A DNA stretch of 64,000 nt, from NCBI GenBank assembly GCA_014706295.1, contig JACSVZ010000007.1, positions 58,852,975 to 58,916,974 on the forward strand, written 5' to 3'. Shown here one piece after another: positions 47,881 to 57,846 of the stretch. The stretch comes from Lycocorax pyrrhopterus obiensis. Its lineage: Eukaryota > Chordata > Aves > Passeriformes > Paradisaeidae. Under the pieces are notes generated by a model. The model was not told the origin of the DNA. It saw only the letters and a program-made list of their open reading frames with translations, and did no database searches. The position numbers and the translations under genes were made by a program. Position 1 is the first letter of the stretch. Every line of letters begins with the position of its first letter.

Positions 47881-50800
47881 GTGAGGGCGGGGATGGGCGA
47901 GGGGGCTGAGCGGGGGCAGCGAATTCCCTGAGGGGAGAACGGGATAAGTGGGGATCGTGGGGGTGAGGGAAAGGATGGTGTCTCTCCATAGGCGCCTTGG
48001 AAGGTGGTTGCCGTGGTCTCCAGCCATATCTAGCGCTGCGGGCGGCTTTATCTTGTGGGCTTAATCCAGTACCGAGAAGCGACAGGATGAGAGGACATGG
48101 CCTCAAGATGCACCAGGGGAGGCTTAGTTTGGACATTAGGAAGGATTTCTTCACAGAAAGCGTGATCAGACATTGCAATGATGTCCAGGAAAGTGGTGGA
48201 GTCACTGTCCTGGAGGTGTTTAAGGAAAGATTGGGCGAGGCACCGTGGTGGTATTCTGCCAGAGTTCGACTCGATGATCCCAGAGGTCTTTTCCAACCTG
48301 ATCGATTCTCTGATTCTGAGAACCTCGCCACCCGTTTCCATCCCCAGGAAAATGCCCCAGGAAAAGCACGGGGATTATCAGGCCTCTGGATGAGGGATTT
48401 CTCCTGTGCAGCAGACCTGAGGAATGCAATGTGTCTTTCTGCAGGAGGTGTGCTCTGCCAAAACCCTGGCTTAGGGAAGTGAGCTGCTTGGGAGGTGTAG
48501 GGAGTCCCAGCGAGGAGCTGGGATTTGGCGGGGAGAGGGGGTGGGAGCAGGAGCAGCTTTGCCAGGGTTTGGGCACAGCAGGTTTGTGAAGGAGAGAACA
48601 CACAGCCTGTTGTTAGCCTGGAGAGGGGCAGGGCTGAGAGAAGCAGGCAAGAGAACCAATTTCTTTTCAGAGCCTCTCTCTCAAAACAAGCTTCCCAAAA
48701 AAAGTCAGGAGAAATGCCAGCCTCCAGCACCACCTACACCACTGGTTCCTGCCTTGGAGCAGCCAGTGCCAAGGCAGAGAATTGGGCCCTTTTGGTCTGT
48801 CTCTAGTGGAGGAAACCATTTAGAGAAGTGTAAAGCTTCTTTTCAAGTTCCCATCCCATGGATGAACCGGGGCTCAGTGGCAGGAACAGACATTACTAAT
48901 GCTCCTCTGGACCTTATGGGGAACGTTGCATTTAATTGAATGACCTTTCTGGCATGCACCTCATGGTGCAAAGATCTTACAGAGCTTGTAGCCCCTTACA
49001 CTGGGGCATGGGAGGCAGAAAGCACCAAAGAGTGATCATGACCACTGTTGCTAATGATTGTTTTCTAGCAACCGCTGCTTAGTAACAAATTTTACCAGAC
49101 ACAGGAGGGATCCAACGGTAGGATCAAGACAGTAGAAATCTTTCCATTTGGCTTACTGGGATTAATATCACATTTATTAGAACAAAGAGAGGCCATTGTT
49201 TTTTGGCAGGAGGGGATTATCTCGCCGCTTGAAGTCAGTTAACGTTTGAGTCTAAAAGTACATTTGCAAAATAACAGAAATTTGCAGTATATATTTCATA
49301 ATAAAGAGCTTTACTAAACTATTGTGGATTGTTTGGTACAGATGGAAATTCTGGTTTAAGAGAACAGCAAATCCATGTGATTTGCAGCCTTTTAAGTGGA
49401 ATGATTACATAATGTCTATAAAATGAATAATTTCTCTTCTAGGACTTTGTGGAGATTGGGATACTGTGCCAGACTACTGAAAACTAATCATTTTAGGACA
49501 GCTGCATCAAATACATCATTTCCAGCAGTTTGGATGCTATTGGCACAACATTCTGGCAGAATACCTGGGCTCTTTGTAGTAGTTAAAAAAAATACCTTAT
49601 TCACAATGCCCGAAACCGTGGAGGATAAAACTAATCCAGAACTGTATTTGCCACATCCCGGAGTGCGTGGGATGACAGTGCTCAACAGAGAGGCTTTCAA
49701 AAGGACAGTGGTTGTTCCAGCCCTTAAAGTCAAGAAAGAAATTGTGAGTAGTGTGCTGAAGTCTCTGAAACAATCAGTACTGCAGCGTCCCGGCCTCAAG
49801 CGGGTGGTGGAGGATCCAGAGGATGAGGACAGTAGATTTGTTATCCTGGATCCTCATAAAATACCGGAATTCTCATTAGGAGAGTCAGAGCAACAGGTCC
49901 TGAAACAGCTCAATGTCCATCCTGAGGTGTCCAAGTACCACCTGGAGCTGACTTACGAGAATTTCAAGTCGGAGGAGATCCTGCGAGCCGTCCTTCCCGA
50001 AGGTCAAGAGGTCACCTCTGGATTCAGCCGTGTTGGCCACATTGCTCATTTGAATCTCAGGGATCACCAGCTGCCCTACAGACACTTGATTGGTAGGTGA
50101 AACAGCTCCTCTCAGGCAGGTGTTTGTGTCATTTGTGTATTGTTAATAAGATATGTACTGAGGGGCACCGTTCTCTGCTCTCACAGTGTGATGCTCTTAC
50201 TGCACTGAGCCCTGGGCCAGGGTGAAGTGTGTGCCTTAGAAAGGTCACAGCTGCAGCCCTGGGTCATGAGAGGGAGGTTGTTCCAGCACACACTTACTTT
50301 CGTTAATTTAGCTGTAAACAGCAGGTTTGTTGTGGCTTGTGTAGGACATTAAAAGGTCCTGGTCCCTTAATGAGAATTACCTCTTACTGTCTCTTTCAGG
50401 CCAGGTTATAATGGACAAGAACCCAGGAATCACCTGTGTAGTGAATAAAACCAATATTATTGACAGCACATACAGGAATTTTGAAATGGAAGTGCTTGCT
50501 GGAGAAAACAACCTGGTAACCAAGGTACAGGCCGTCCCCCTGGTATTTTAAATTTAATGTGCTAAAACCCAAAGGCATCTTCTGGAGAGATGTGATGCAG
50601 GGATGCGGCTAAGGCCATTCCTTTGCACAGTGCCCTTCCTGACACCTGTCTGAGCCTAAGGGTTGGCTGTTACTTGTGCATTCCTTTCCTTGGCAGTTCC
50701 TGGTCTGCCAAGGGCAAACTCAGCCATAGGGATCAGGAAGACGTGTATTCTTGCAAGTTCACAGCCTAGATTTAATGATGTGGATTTGATGTAAGAAAAT

Positions 50801-53739
50801 GCAGTTTCCTAATTTGACCAAGCCTTGTACAGTGGCTAGTAAAGAAAGAAAGAATGTGGTTTTCAGTCTCACCAACTTTGCAACTTGGGCAACATTTTGC
50901 CTTTTTCCTCTCCTGTCAGCAGCAAGACAAATCTCCTGTCTCCTCTGCTCTGACATTTATCAGGTGTAATCACTGTGTAACTGCCAAGTGTTCTTCACAT
51001 AGGGTTTCTTGTCTGCAGCTGGAAACTTGGCCACTGCTTCCACAAAAATATTTTCTCTTATCTGTTAGCAGCTTTATACTTTCAAAAGAGAAAACATGAG
51101 ATTACCAAATAAAAAGGTTGAATAGCTTGGTGGAACATCCCATTCTTGCAGAGAGAAGGCAGTTAGATTGTCAAGGCAGCAGTGACAATTGAATATTATG
51201 CAGATGGTGTCACCACGCACCTGGCACACCATGGAGCTGCACCCAGCAGTGCAGAGACACTTCAGGGTGTTTCTTGCTTGTGGTGGTGTGGATCCCAAGT
51301 TAGTGTACTTTGGAATCAGACAGTTCCACGTGCTGGTGCAAAGAGAGTATTGTCTTGCATCCCATTCTCATCTGAATAAGTACTGTTCCTTTTCAGGTCT
51401 GTTCTTGAGATAGTGGTCATCCCAAAGCTTGGGTTTGGATCAGTTTCCAGACTCTGTCACCTTGGGAGATGAAATACAGTATTTTTCAAGCTGCAGAACT
51501 GGCTCCCAGTGGCTTTGAATTTGGCTGACAGTTCCTGTTCTTGGGCCTATCATTCTCAGACGCTTATTTACTGTGTGCACTCCACAAAGGAGGGCTTGAG
51601 GCATCCTTCCAAGGTCTGCTTTCAATAAAGGAGTTGTCAGCCATCCACAAAACTCTTGAAAACCCTCAGGTTTTTTTTAGGGTCATTTTAAGTTGCTGCT
51701 TTATTTCCATGTGGTGATTGAGACCTGCATAAAGCCAGCCATTGGGATTGACACTGGGAACATGGCTGTTCGTGATGAGTTGATCTGTTGATTTAAGATC
51801 TGTTTATTTGATTGCTTAGTTGATCTGTTTATTTAAGATTCTTGAGTGCTACCAGTGGGACAATGCTGATGTACATGTTACCTTTAGATAACGCACCTTG
51901 GTTTTTAGCTGTCTTAATTACTGATAATGGTTAAATCTGCTTGGCATTTGAACACAGAGGCTTAAGCAAATGCTTTGGACTTTCAGGTCAAAGAAAATAA
52001 CATTGCCTATGAACTGGACTTTTCCAAAGTCTACTGGAACCCACGCCTGTCCACGGAGCACGGCCGCATAGTGGAGCTGCTGAAGCCCGGCGATGTCCTC
52101 TTCGACGTCTTCGCTGGGATCGGACCTTTCGCCATCCCAGCAGCCAGGAGAAAGTGCCACGTGTTCGCCAACGACCTCAACCCCGAGTCCTACACCTGGC
52201 TGCTGCACAACTGCAAGCTCAACAAAGTGGACACCAAGGTAAAAGTGTTCAACATGGATGGCAGGGACTTCCTGCGGGGGCCGGTGAGGGAGGAGCTCAG
52301 CAAAGAGCTCCCGCTCCTGGAAGAAGAACAGAAAACCGCTTTCCACATAGTGATGAATTTGCCAGCTCTGGCTGTGGAGTTTCTGGATGTTTTCAGGCAT
52401 CTCTTGGTCGGGGAGCCCTGCAGCCCTGCTGGCCTTCCCACTGTGCACTGCTACGGGTTCTCCAAACACAGCAACCCCGCCAGAGACATTCAGGAGCGAG
52501 CGGAAGCTTCGCTGGGAACCTCCTTGGCTGGACGCTGTTCCACGTTCCTGGTCAGGAACGTGGCGCCCAACAAGGAGATGCTGTGCCTCAGTTTCCAGAT
52601 CCCAGCGGATGTGCTCTACAAGAGGCCCTGCCCTGATGAAGGTAAGGAACAAGGCTCCCATGAGGCAGTGGGATTTCAGGCTGCACCTTGTGCTGCCTCA
52701 GGCTGGTCCCACCTGGTCAGCCCCGTGGGCCACTCCAGGCATGTGACAGCGGTGTGGATGTGGCGCTGAGCGCGGAGGTGGCCGGCAGGACCGAGTGCCT
52801 GCACGTGTGCAGCAGCTGCAGGCCTTCCTCACTCTTGGTAACAGCAGCCTGCTCCTCTGATCCCAGCATGAGGCTCCCCAGAAAAATGGTGGACTGGACA
52901 GGATCACCCCACAGGCCATAAACCAGACCTTTATGCCTCAGGTTGTGCACTGGGGGAGGATGGGGACTCAGTGATCCTTGTGGGCCCTCCAGTGCAGGAT
53001 ATTCAGTGGCTCTGTGATCTAATGCCAAGCACCTGTCTCTGTTAGCTCAGTACTTCAGAACTGGAGCTGCATTTTTGCCCAGATCAGTGCACTTCCAAGG
53101 GACTGGTCCCAGCTCTGACCTTCTCCTTATGCTCACACAGACTCAGTGAGGTCTGGAGTCACCACGTCAGCAGAATCAGGTTCTGTACCTGAGTCAATGT
53201 AATTGAGACATAGATACCCTTAGAGATCTTCAATGCTGAATTTGGTTGTTTTGTGAGGGGTTTTCTTGTTTATAATTGTTTATTTGTTCTTGAAGTACTT
53301 GTAGAAACTGGTTGGTTTCAGATCTTGGGCTTTGCACTACATGACAAAGGGGGCAGAGGGAGGTTCTCAGTCTGCAGTTATGTGAACTGGAGGAAAGGAG
53401 GTTTTTATAAAGCTTTAATGCCATGAAACTTACTTGTATGCTGTTGTTGGGTAGCACTGAAATGTAGGTCAAAATACACCTCCATACAGGTTTTTTGAAA
53501 GACTTTTTTGGCATTCAATAAAGACCCCCCATTTCATTTGTGACTGTTAATCCTGATTTTAACTCTCATCTCTTCCCGTTAAATCCCTTGACAGAGCTCC
53601 CTGTTCCAGAGCTTGTGGTTAGGTCAGTCTGTTTACTGTACATTAAATAACTTACTTTTTCTAACCCTTTCCAGCAAAACCAGCCTCGAAACGTCTGTGC
53701 ACCAGCCAAGATTCTTCTGAAGAGAAGTTACTGAGTTGA
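47876..53739 (+). CDS. TRMT5: TRMT5, tRNA (guanine37-N1)-methyltransferase; 5 coding exons, complete
   Basis: The spliced product is 499 residues (human about 509). Trm5 uses S-adenosylmethionine to make m1G at position 37, next to the anticodon, which prevents +1 frameshifting in cytosol and mitochondria. Residues 1-56 have no Asp or Glu and several Arg/Lys, as in a mitochondrial presequence. A conserved internal Met57 (MPE) could start a shorter form. The Rossmann SAM site is DVFAGIGPF (300-308), followed by ANDLNP (321-326). NPRLSTEH (278-285) and MNLP (383-386) are the Trm5 signature segments; Arg280 and Asn384 appear to match the archaeal catalytic Arg145 and Asn265. The tail has KPASKRL, as in the basic human tail. 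All junctions are GT-AG and phases fit. Confidence 0.98.
47881..49442 (+). other. TRMT5: TRMT5 intron 1
   Basis: 1.56 kb between donor GTGAGG and acceptor CTTCTAG. It starts in the CpG island and holds a CR1 fragment from about 48070. GC falls towards the 3' end. No exon is seen in it. Confidence 0.85.
48070..48319 (+). mobile_element. CR1 LINE 3'-end fragment in TRMT5 intron 1
   Basis: The text follows the well-known bird CR1 3' end: GACAGGATGAGAGGACATGG, CACCAGGGGAGGCTTAG, TTTCTTCACAGAAAG, GTGGTGGAGTCACTGTCC, GGTCTTTTCCAACCTGAT, and a decayed ATTCT-type terminal repeat at 48303-48318. It is 5'-truncated, as CR1 copies usually are, has no intact reading frame, and begins about 190 bp after TRMT5 exon 1. 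Confidence 0.93.
49443..50092 (+). CDS. TRMT5: TRMT5 coding exon 2
   Basis: Completes Arg2 and encodes up to residue 218 plus one base. It carries the presequence-like N-terminus and the internal ATG at 49606 (A at -3). Then follow VRGMT, the D1-domain region, and [20 protein letters not shown] with [14 protein letters not shown], nearly identical to human. The acceptor is TTCTCTTCTAG and the donor is GTAGGT. Confidence 0.97.
50400..50524 (+). CDS. TRMT5: TRMT5 coding exon 3
   Basis: Completes Gly219 and encodes residues 220-260. [16 protein letters not shown], then [16 protein letters not shown], matches human QVMIDKNPGITSAVNK and NFQMEVLSGEQNMMTK. The acceptor is CTCTTTCAG and the donor is GTACAG. 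Confidence 0.97.
50525..51986 (+). other. TRMT5: TRMT5 intron 3 (with short introns 2 and 4 nearby)
   Basis: I see no exon, RNA gene or recognisable repeat in this intron. The same holds for intron 2 (50093-50399) and intron 4 (52642-53674). Intron 4 has an AATAAA at 53517-53522 that would be used only in a prematurely ended transcript. Confidence 0.75.
51987..52641 (+). CDS. TRMT5: TRMT5 coding exon 4 (catalytic domain)
   Basis: Residues 261-478 plus one base. It has the whole SAM-binding fold: [49 protein letters not shown] and [20 protein letters not shown] content is much higher than in exons 2 and 3. The acceptor is GACTTTCAG and the donor is GTAAGG. Confidence 0.98.
53675..53739 (+). 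CDS. TRMT5: TRMT5 coding exon 5 (C-terminal tail)
   Basis: Completes Ala479 and encodes residues 480-499 and a TGA stop at 53737-53739. [17 protein letters not shown] corresponds to the less conserved human tail (PPLKRQRTAEAFSDEK). The acceptor is CCCTTTCCAG. Confidence 0.93.
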
Positions 53740-53975
53740 AGACCAGAGCTATGGTGACTACCTGAGTTTGTGCAAAGGATATTTAGGGTGTCTCTGTTTT
53801 ACCCCGTGAGTTATTGGGAGCAGACCTGTGTTCCCATCGAGCTGCAGCTTTCCTTTGGGAGCCTTGCTTCCTGCAGTCACCTTTTCTTCTCATTGTGGGA
53901 TCGACTGAAATTGTTGTTACTACAAAAAATTAAAACTCTGCTCTTTTATAATAAATGTGTTTTCCCTGCTCTCCA
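53740..53975 (+). terminator. TRMT5: TRMT5 3' UTR with poly(A) signal
   Basis: A canonical AATAAA lies at 53950-53955, 211 bp after the stop, followed by the T/G-rich TGTGTTTTCCCTG expected downstream of a cleavage site. The end at about 53975 is an estimate. Confidence 0.85.
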
Positions 53976-56704
53976 TTGTTCCACGCCCTGTGCTAATTCA
54001 GGGGCACGGCCTGGGGTAGTTTTCTGCTGTGGCATTTTGATAATGTGCAAGTTGTGGGGAGGACAGATTTTTATGTCTTGTCAGGTCTAGGAAGGTGACT
54101 TATATAACCCCTGCCCTGGATTCTCCCTGACAGATGTTTTGGGTTCAGAATATTGGATTATGGTTAGCAGATGCACAAACAGCTCTTGTGTAAGCAAGGT
54201 AACCTTTCAAAAGCTTAACCTGAGATACCAAAAGAGCCAAATAGCCCAATATCCTGAGGTTTTGAGTAAAAAATGCTTTTTAACACCAAGATTTATTTAG
54301 GGATTAGTTGACTCCTAACTTTGTGTTTGTCCACGGTTAGAGCCAGAAAGACTTTAATGCCTTTTGCACATTTACAGAAGAAGTTCATGCTTGCATTTCA
54401 GTTCTAGGCTGAAACCAGCACCTGAAAAATGGTTCTGGTCCTTCTGAAACCGTGTCCTCCCGTGGCTTTTGTGCCTCTGCCCTCTCCCAGCTCTCCCCAC
54501 CTCTGCCTGCTCCCCTGCTGCAGTCCCTGGATGATCTTTCTGGCTGGCTGCTTGTATTCTGCAGGGATTTGAAAAGCCTCTGCCTTTGATTTCCTTTTCT
54601 TACCCATCCAAACTATTGTTGGGCAATGTCAACCACAAATAGTTTATTTGGCCAGAGAACTCGGCTCGCCCTCTGAGTTTCAGATATTTTCCCTCAGCCC
54701 AAGCTCCAAGCTCACACCCAGCAACCAGATGTCTGTCACCCTCCTGGCCCTGCTGCTGTGGCTCCAGCCCTGAGCCTGCAGCCCGCTGCATGTTTGGTTC
54801 TCACCCAAACACCGCCAAGGGCCACGGATTTGTTTTGCTCGTGGCTCCGTGTGACAGCCTTTCCTTCCCTTGGCTGCAGAGCCGCTGTTTGGAGCAAGGC
54901 CTGGCAGCCCGGTTCCTGCAGGATCACATTTATCCATCCCCAGGGAGGCCATCGTGACTCACCCGTGTATCCTGATTCCTCCCTGGCCTGCACTGCAGCC
55001 CGAGCATTCCTGCACAGGCCTTTAAGGCCGAGCCCGCAGCTCCAACCTGTGCGTGCTCTGCTCCCAGGCACTGCTGCGCTGGGATCCTGCCCCGGCCTCG
55101 CTGCTGCTCCGCTGCCTGTCACGTTTCCTGACAGCACTGCTGCTCTCCAGCTGCTGCCCTCTGGCTTTCCATAAACATCTGAAAGTGACTCCTGTTCTTC
55201 AGAGCCCTCCACAAACACTGCCCGAGCGATAAGGCCCTCCACCACTCTGGAATCAGGCGGCCACCCTGGGATCTCTGCCTGACACAGACTGCAGGTCCCT
55301 GGGACTCCACATTGCCTCACAGCCCGAATTTAGGGCTTGGCACTACTGCACCAACAGAAACCAGGCTTTGATCATCATTTCTGGGTCAAGCCTATAAAAT
55401 ACGTAACTCTGATTTTCACTAAAGCATCCCAGAGCAGGGAAGGATTTGAGCTGGTAAAAGTTTTGTTCCCTTAAGGACTGAATGCCAGTGTTACTCCAGC
55501 AGCATAACTTTAGATGCCAGTTTAGCAGATGCGTCACTCCACTCATAACCAGGGGGTTTCCAGCTTTCTGTGCAGTTGCCAGTTCTGTGTACAAGAAATG
55601 AAATAATAAATAATAGCCAAGCTACACACAAGTTCATAAGTGTATTGAAATTATAAATATCACTATGTATATGCAGTTCTGCATTCATTAGGGCATGACC
55701 TGGGGCTTTACAAACTGAATATAAACAGATCATGGGTGAGGTGCATCTTTGCCAGCCTGGATGAGCCTGGGAGAGGGGAGAGAAGAAAAGGGAGAAAGGA
55801 GAGGAGGGGAGGGAAGGATCTGATCTTTTCCTCACCTCTGCCTTCCCTAACATTCCTTGTCAGCAGCTGTTCTGGGCATAACCACCAGGATTTCAAAGGG
55901 CAATGGAAATTTTGCCAACTCCCCCCATTTTCTTTAATAAGAAAGCACCAAGTCTGGAATAGATCTCATTCTTCTCTTTATTACAGCATAGAAAAAATAC
56001 ATCCATCGAGCACGCTCCTCAGAGCAGGATTCAACAGCTATGAGCAGGTGGCCTATAAAACGTGGTCCAAGGTCACTGTCCTGAGCAGCTTCCCATCTCC
56101 TGCAGTTCATACAGCTCATGGCAAAGTCCATCCTGCCACGGGAAGCCCATCTCTGCTGCAGTTGGTCAACGTTGCATTACGAGGAGCAAGGAAGGAATAC
56201 AAAAAGTAGCAGATCAGGTGGCAGGGATCATCCCCAAAGCCAAGGGAAGTTTCCACCTAAAGAAGCTCCTGAGTTTATGACATAAAAGTTGCAAATGGAG
56301 ATAAACAGGAGAAAACAAACATCCAAAAGCAAAACAAACAAACAAACCCCAAAAGGGAACCCCACAATTTTGACTGCTTCAGTGACTTCGCCTTGTATCG
56401 AGGCTTCTTAGATTGCTTCTAGAGCACCTCAGCTGAAAGATTTTGAGCTAAAGATTTGTTTTCCAGGCAAAGGTAAGAACCAAGCGACACACAGAGGAAG
56501 GATCCCACACAAGAGTTGTGTCAGCATATTTCCAGAGTTTCTCATCTCATCCAGCTGGCAGGAGGAAAAACCCACTTGCCTAAACTGGGGAAACGAGTTT
56601 TATGGGAAGAAAATGTAGGCTTGGATATTGACACTAAATGTTATAATCAAAATGGCATTTAAATGCTTGTGCAAATAAAACCCTGCAATAAGAGTAAAGC
56701 CACA
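53976..56704. other. Gap between convergent TRMT5 and MNAT1
   Basis: About 2.7 kb between the two estimated 3' ends. I see no conserved coding exon. A purine-rich GGA/GAA tract lies at 55769-55819. Open frames on the minus strand around 54736-55320 look like chance frames in GC-rich DNA. Confidence 0.65.
55769..55819. repeat. Purine-only GA-rich tract
   Basis: About 50 bp of almost only A and G on the plus strand (GAGAGGGGAGAGAAGAAAAG and similar), with a pyrimidine-only complement. Such tracts are simple repeats that can form triplex structures. Confidence 0.75.
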
Positions 56705-57073
56705 AACTTTAATAAAGTCTGGCTTTATTTAAAAAAAATTTACAAGTGTATTTCTTTAAGCCTCAAACGTACACAGCTGAGTTATTCACATCTTCCATTA
56801 GATGTGGCTTATTTCTTCAGCCTCCCTCAGCAAAGTGCCACATGACTAACGAGTTTCCCCCTCCACAAGAATGTATCTACCATTTCACAAAGCTCTCGTG
56901 CAGACGGGGTTTGTTTTTTCCCTTTAACACTTAAACACAGCTGGTTTTGCACCAGAGGAGCGCACAGAGCAGAGAGCGCAGCCCGGCCGCTGCAGATGGC
57001 AGCAATCCTGCCCCACCTTTGCTGGCTTGGGTCGCTCCTGGGTGTCCCTTGGTCACAGGCCGGTGCTCCCTGG
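56705..57073 (-). terminator. MNAT1: Probable MNAT1 3' UTR and poly(A) signal
   Basis: Reading leftwards from the stop, the first good AATAAA on the minus strand is at 56729-56724, after about 345 bp. T- and GT-rich text (TTTATTAAAGTTTGTGG) follows. The cleavage position is an estimate and longer 3' UTRs are possible. Confidence 0.6.
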
Positions 57074-57217
<144 letters not shown>

Positions 57218-57792
57218 TCAGAGTGGAGGAAACACATCAAACACCCCTGTAGTTCACAGGACAGCGAGGATGAGGCTGCTTTTGGAAAAAGCAAGGAGAT
57301 GGAGCTGCCCACTGCCCGCTGAACACATCAGGATAAAATTCCATGAGTTAAAGCAATGATGCACCTTCAGCCAGGCTGCCCCAACCAGCGCTCTGGGACA
57401 GCGGGAGGTGGCACCGGGTTAAGGGCACCCAGGGGTTCGTGTTCCCTGTGCTCTGTCTGGGGGATGGCTCATTTCCCCACTGCCATCGGTCCTGCCAAGA
57501 CAAGGACACCACCAGAAGCTTTCCTGCACTCCCACAGGAACAGGAGGGTTTCAGCTCTGCCACTTAATGCCAGACACTCCCCCAAGCCGACTGTGCCGGT
57601 TGCTCTGAGGACCACAGGGCTGAGCTTCCTGCCCTCGGCTTACCTGTGCCTGGAGCCCACTGACCCTGGGAATTAGATCTGTGGGAGGCTGCCATCACTT
57701 TGGCTAAAGAAGGCCCTAAACTTCCCCACTAATTAAGCATCATCATCCATTTGCAGAGCCATCTAATTCTACCCCAAACCTTCCAGACCGCT

Positions 57793-57846
57793 GAGTTGAC
57801 ATGGAAACAAGAGTTGACATGGAAGCAGGAGTTGATGTGGAAACAC
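57793..57846. repeat. Three copies of an 18-bp tandem repeat
   Basis: The unit GAGTTGACATGGAAACAA recurs three times in exact 18-bp register with a few changes (second copy ends GAAGCAG; third has GATGTGG). It is a short minisatellite in the MNAT1 intron. Confidence 0.85.

Noticed and set aside
49423..49442. ATG at 49423 as the TRMT5 start
   Set aside because: It lies in the intron before the TTCTCTTCTAG acceptor. The ATGAG of exon 1 at 47876 joins in frame and gives an N-terminus that aligns with human TRMT5.
53517..53522. AATAAA as the TRMT5 poly(A) signal
   Set aside because: It lies in intron 4, before the last coding exon. The signal at 53950 is placed correctly after the stop.
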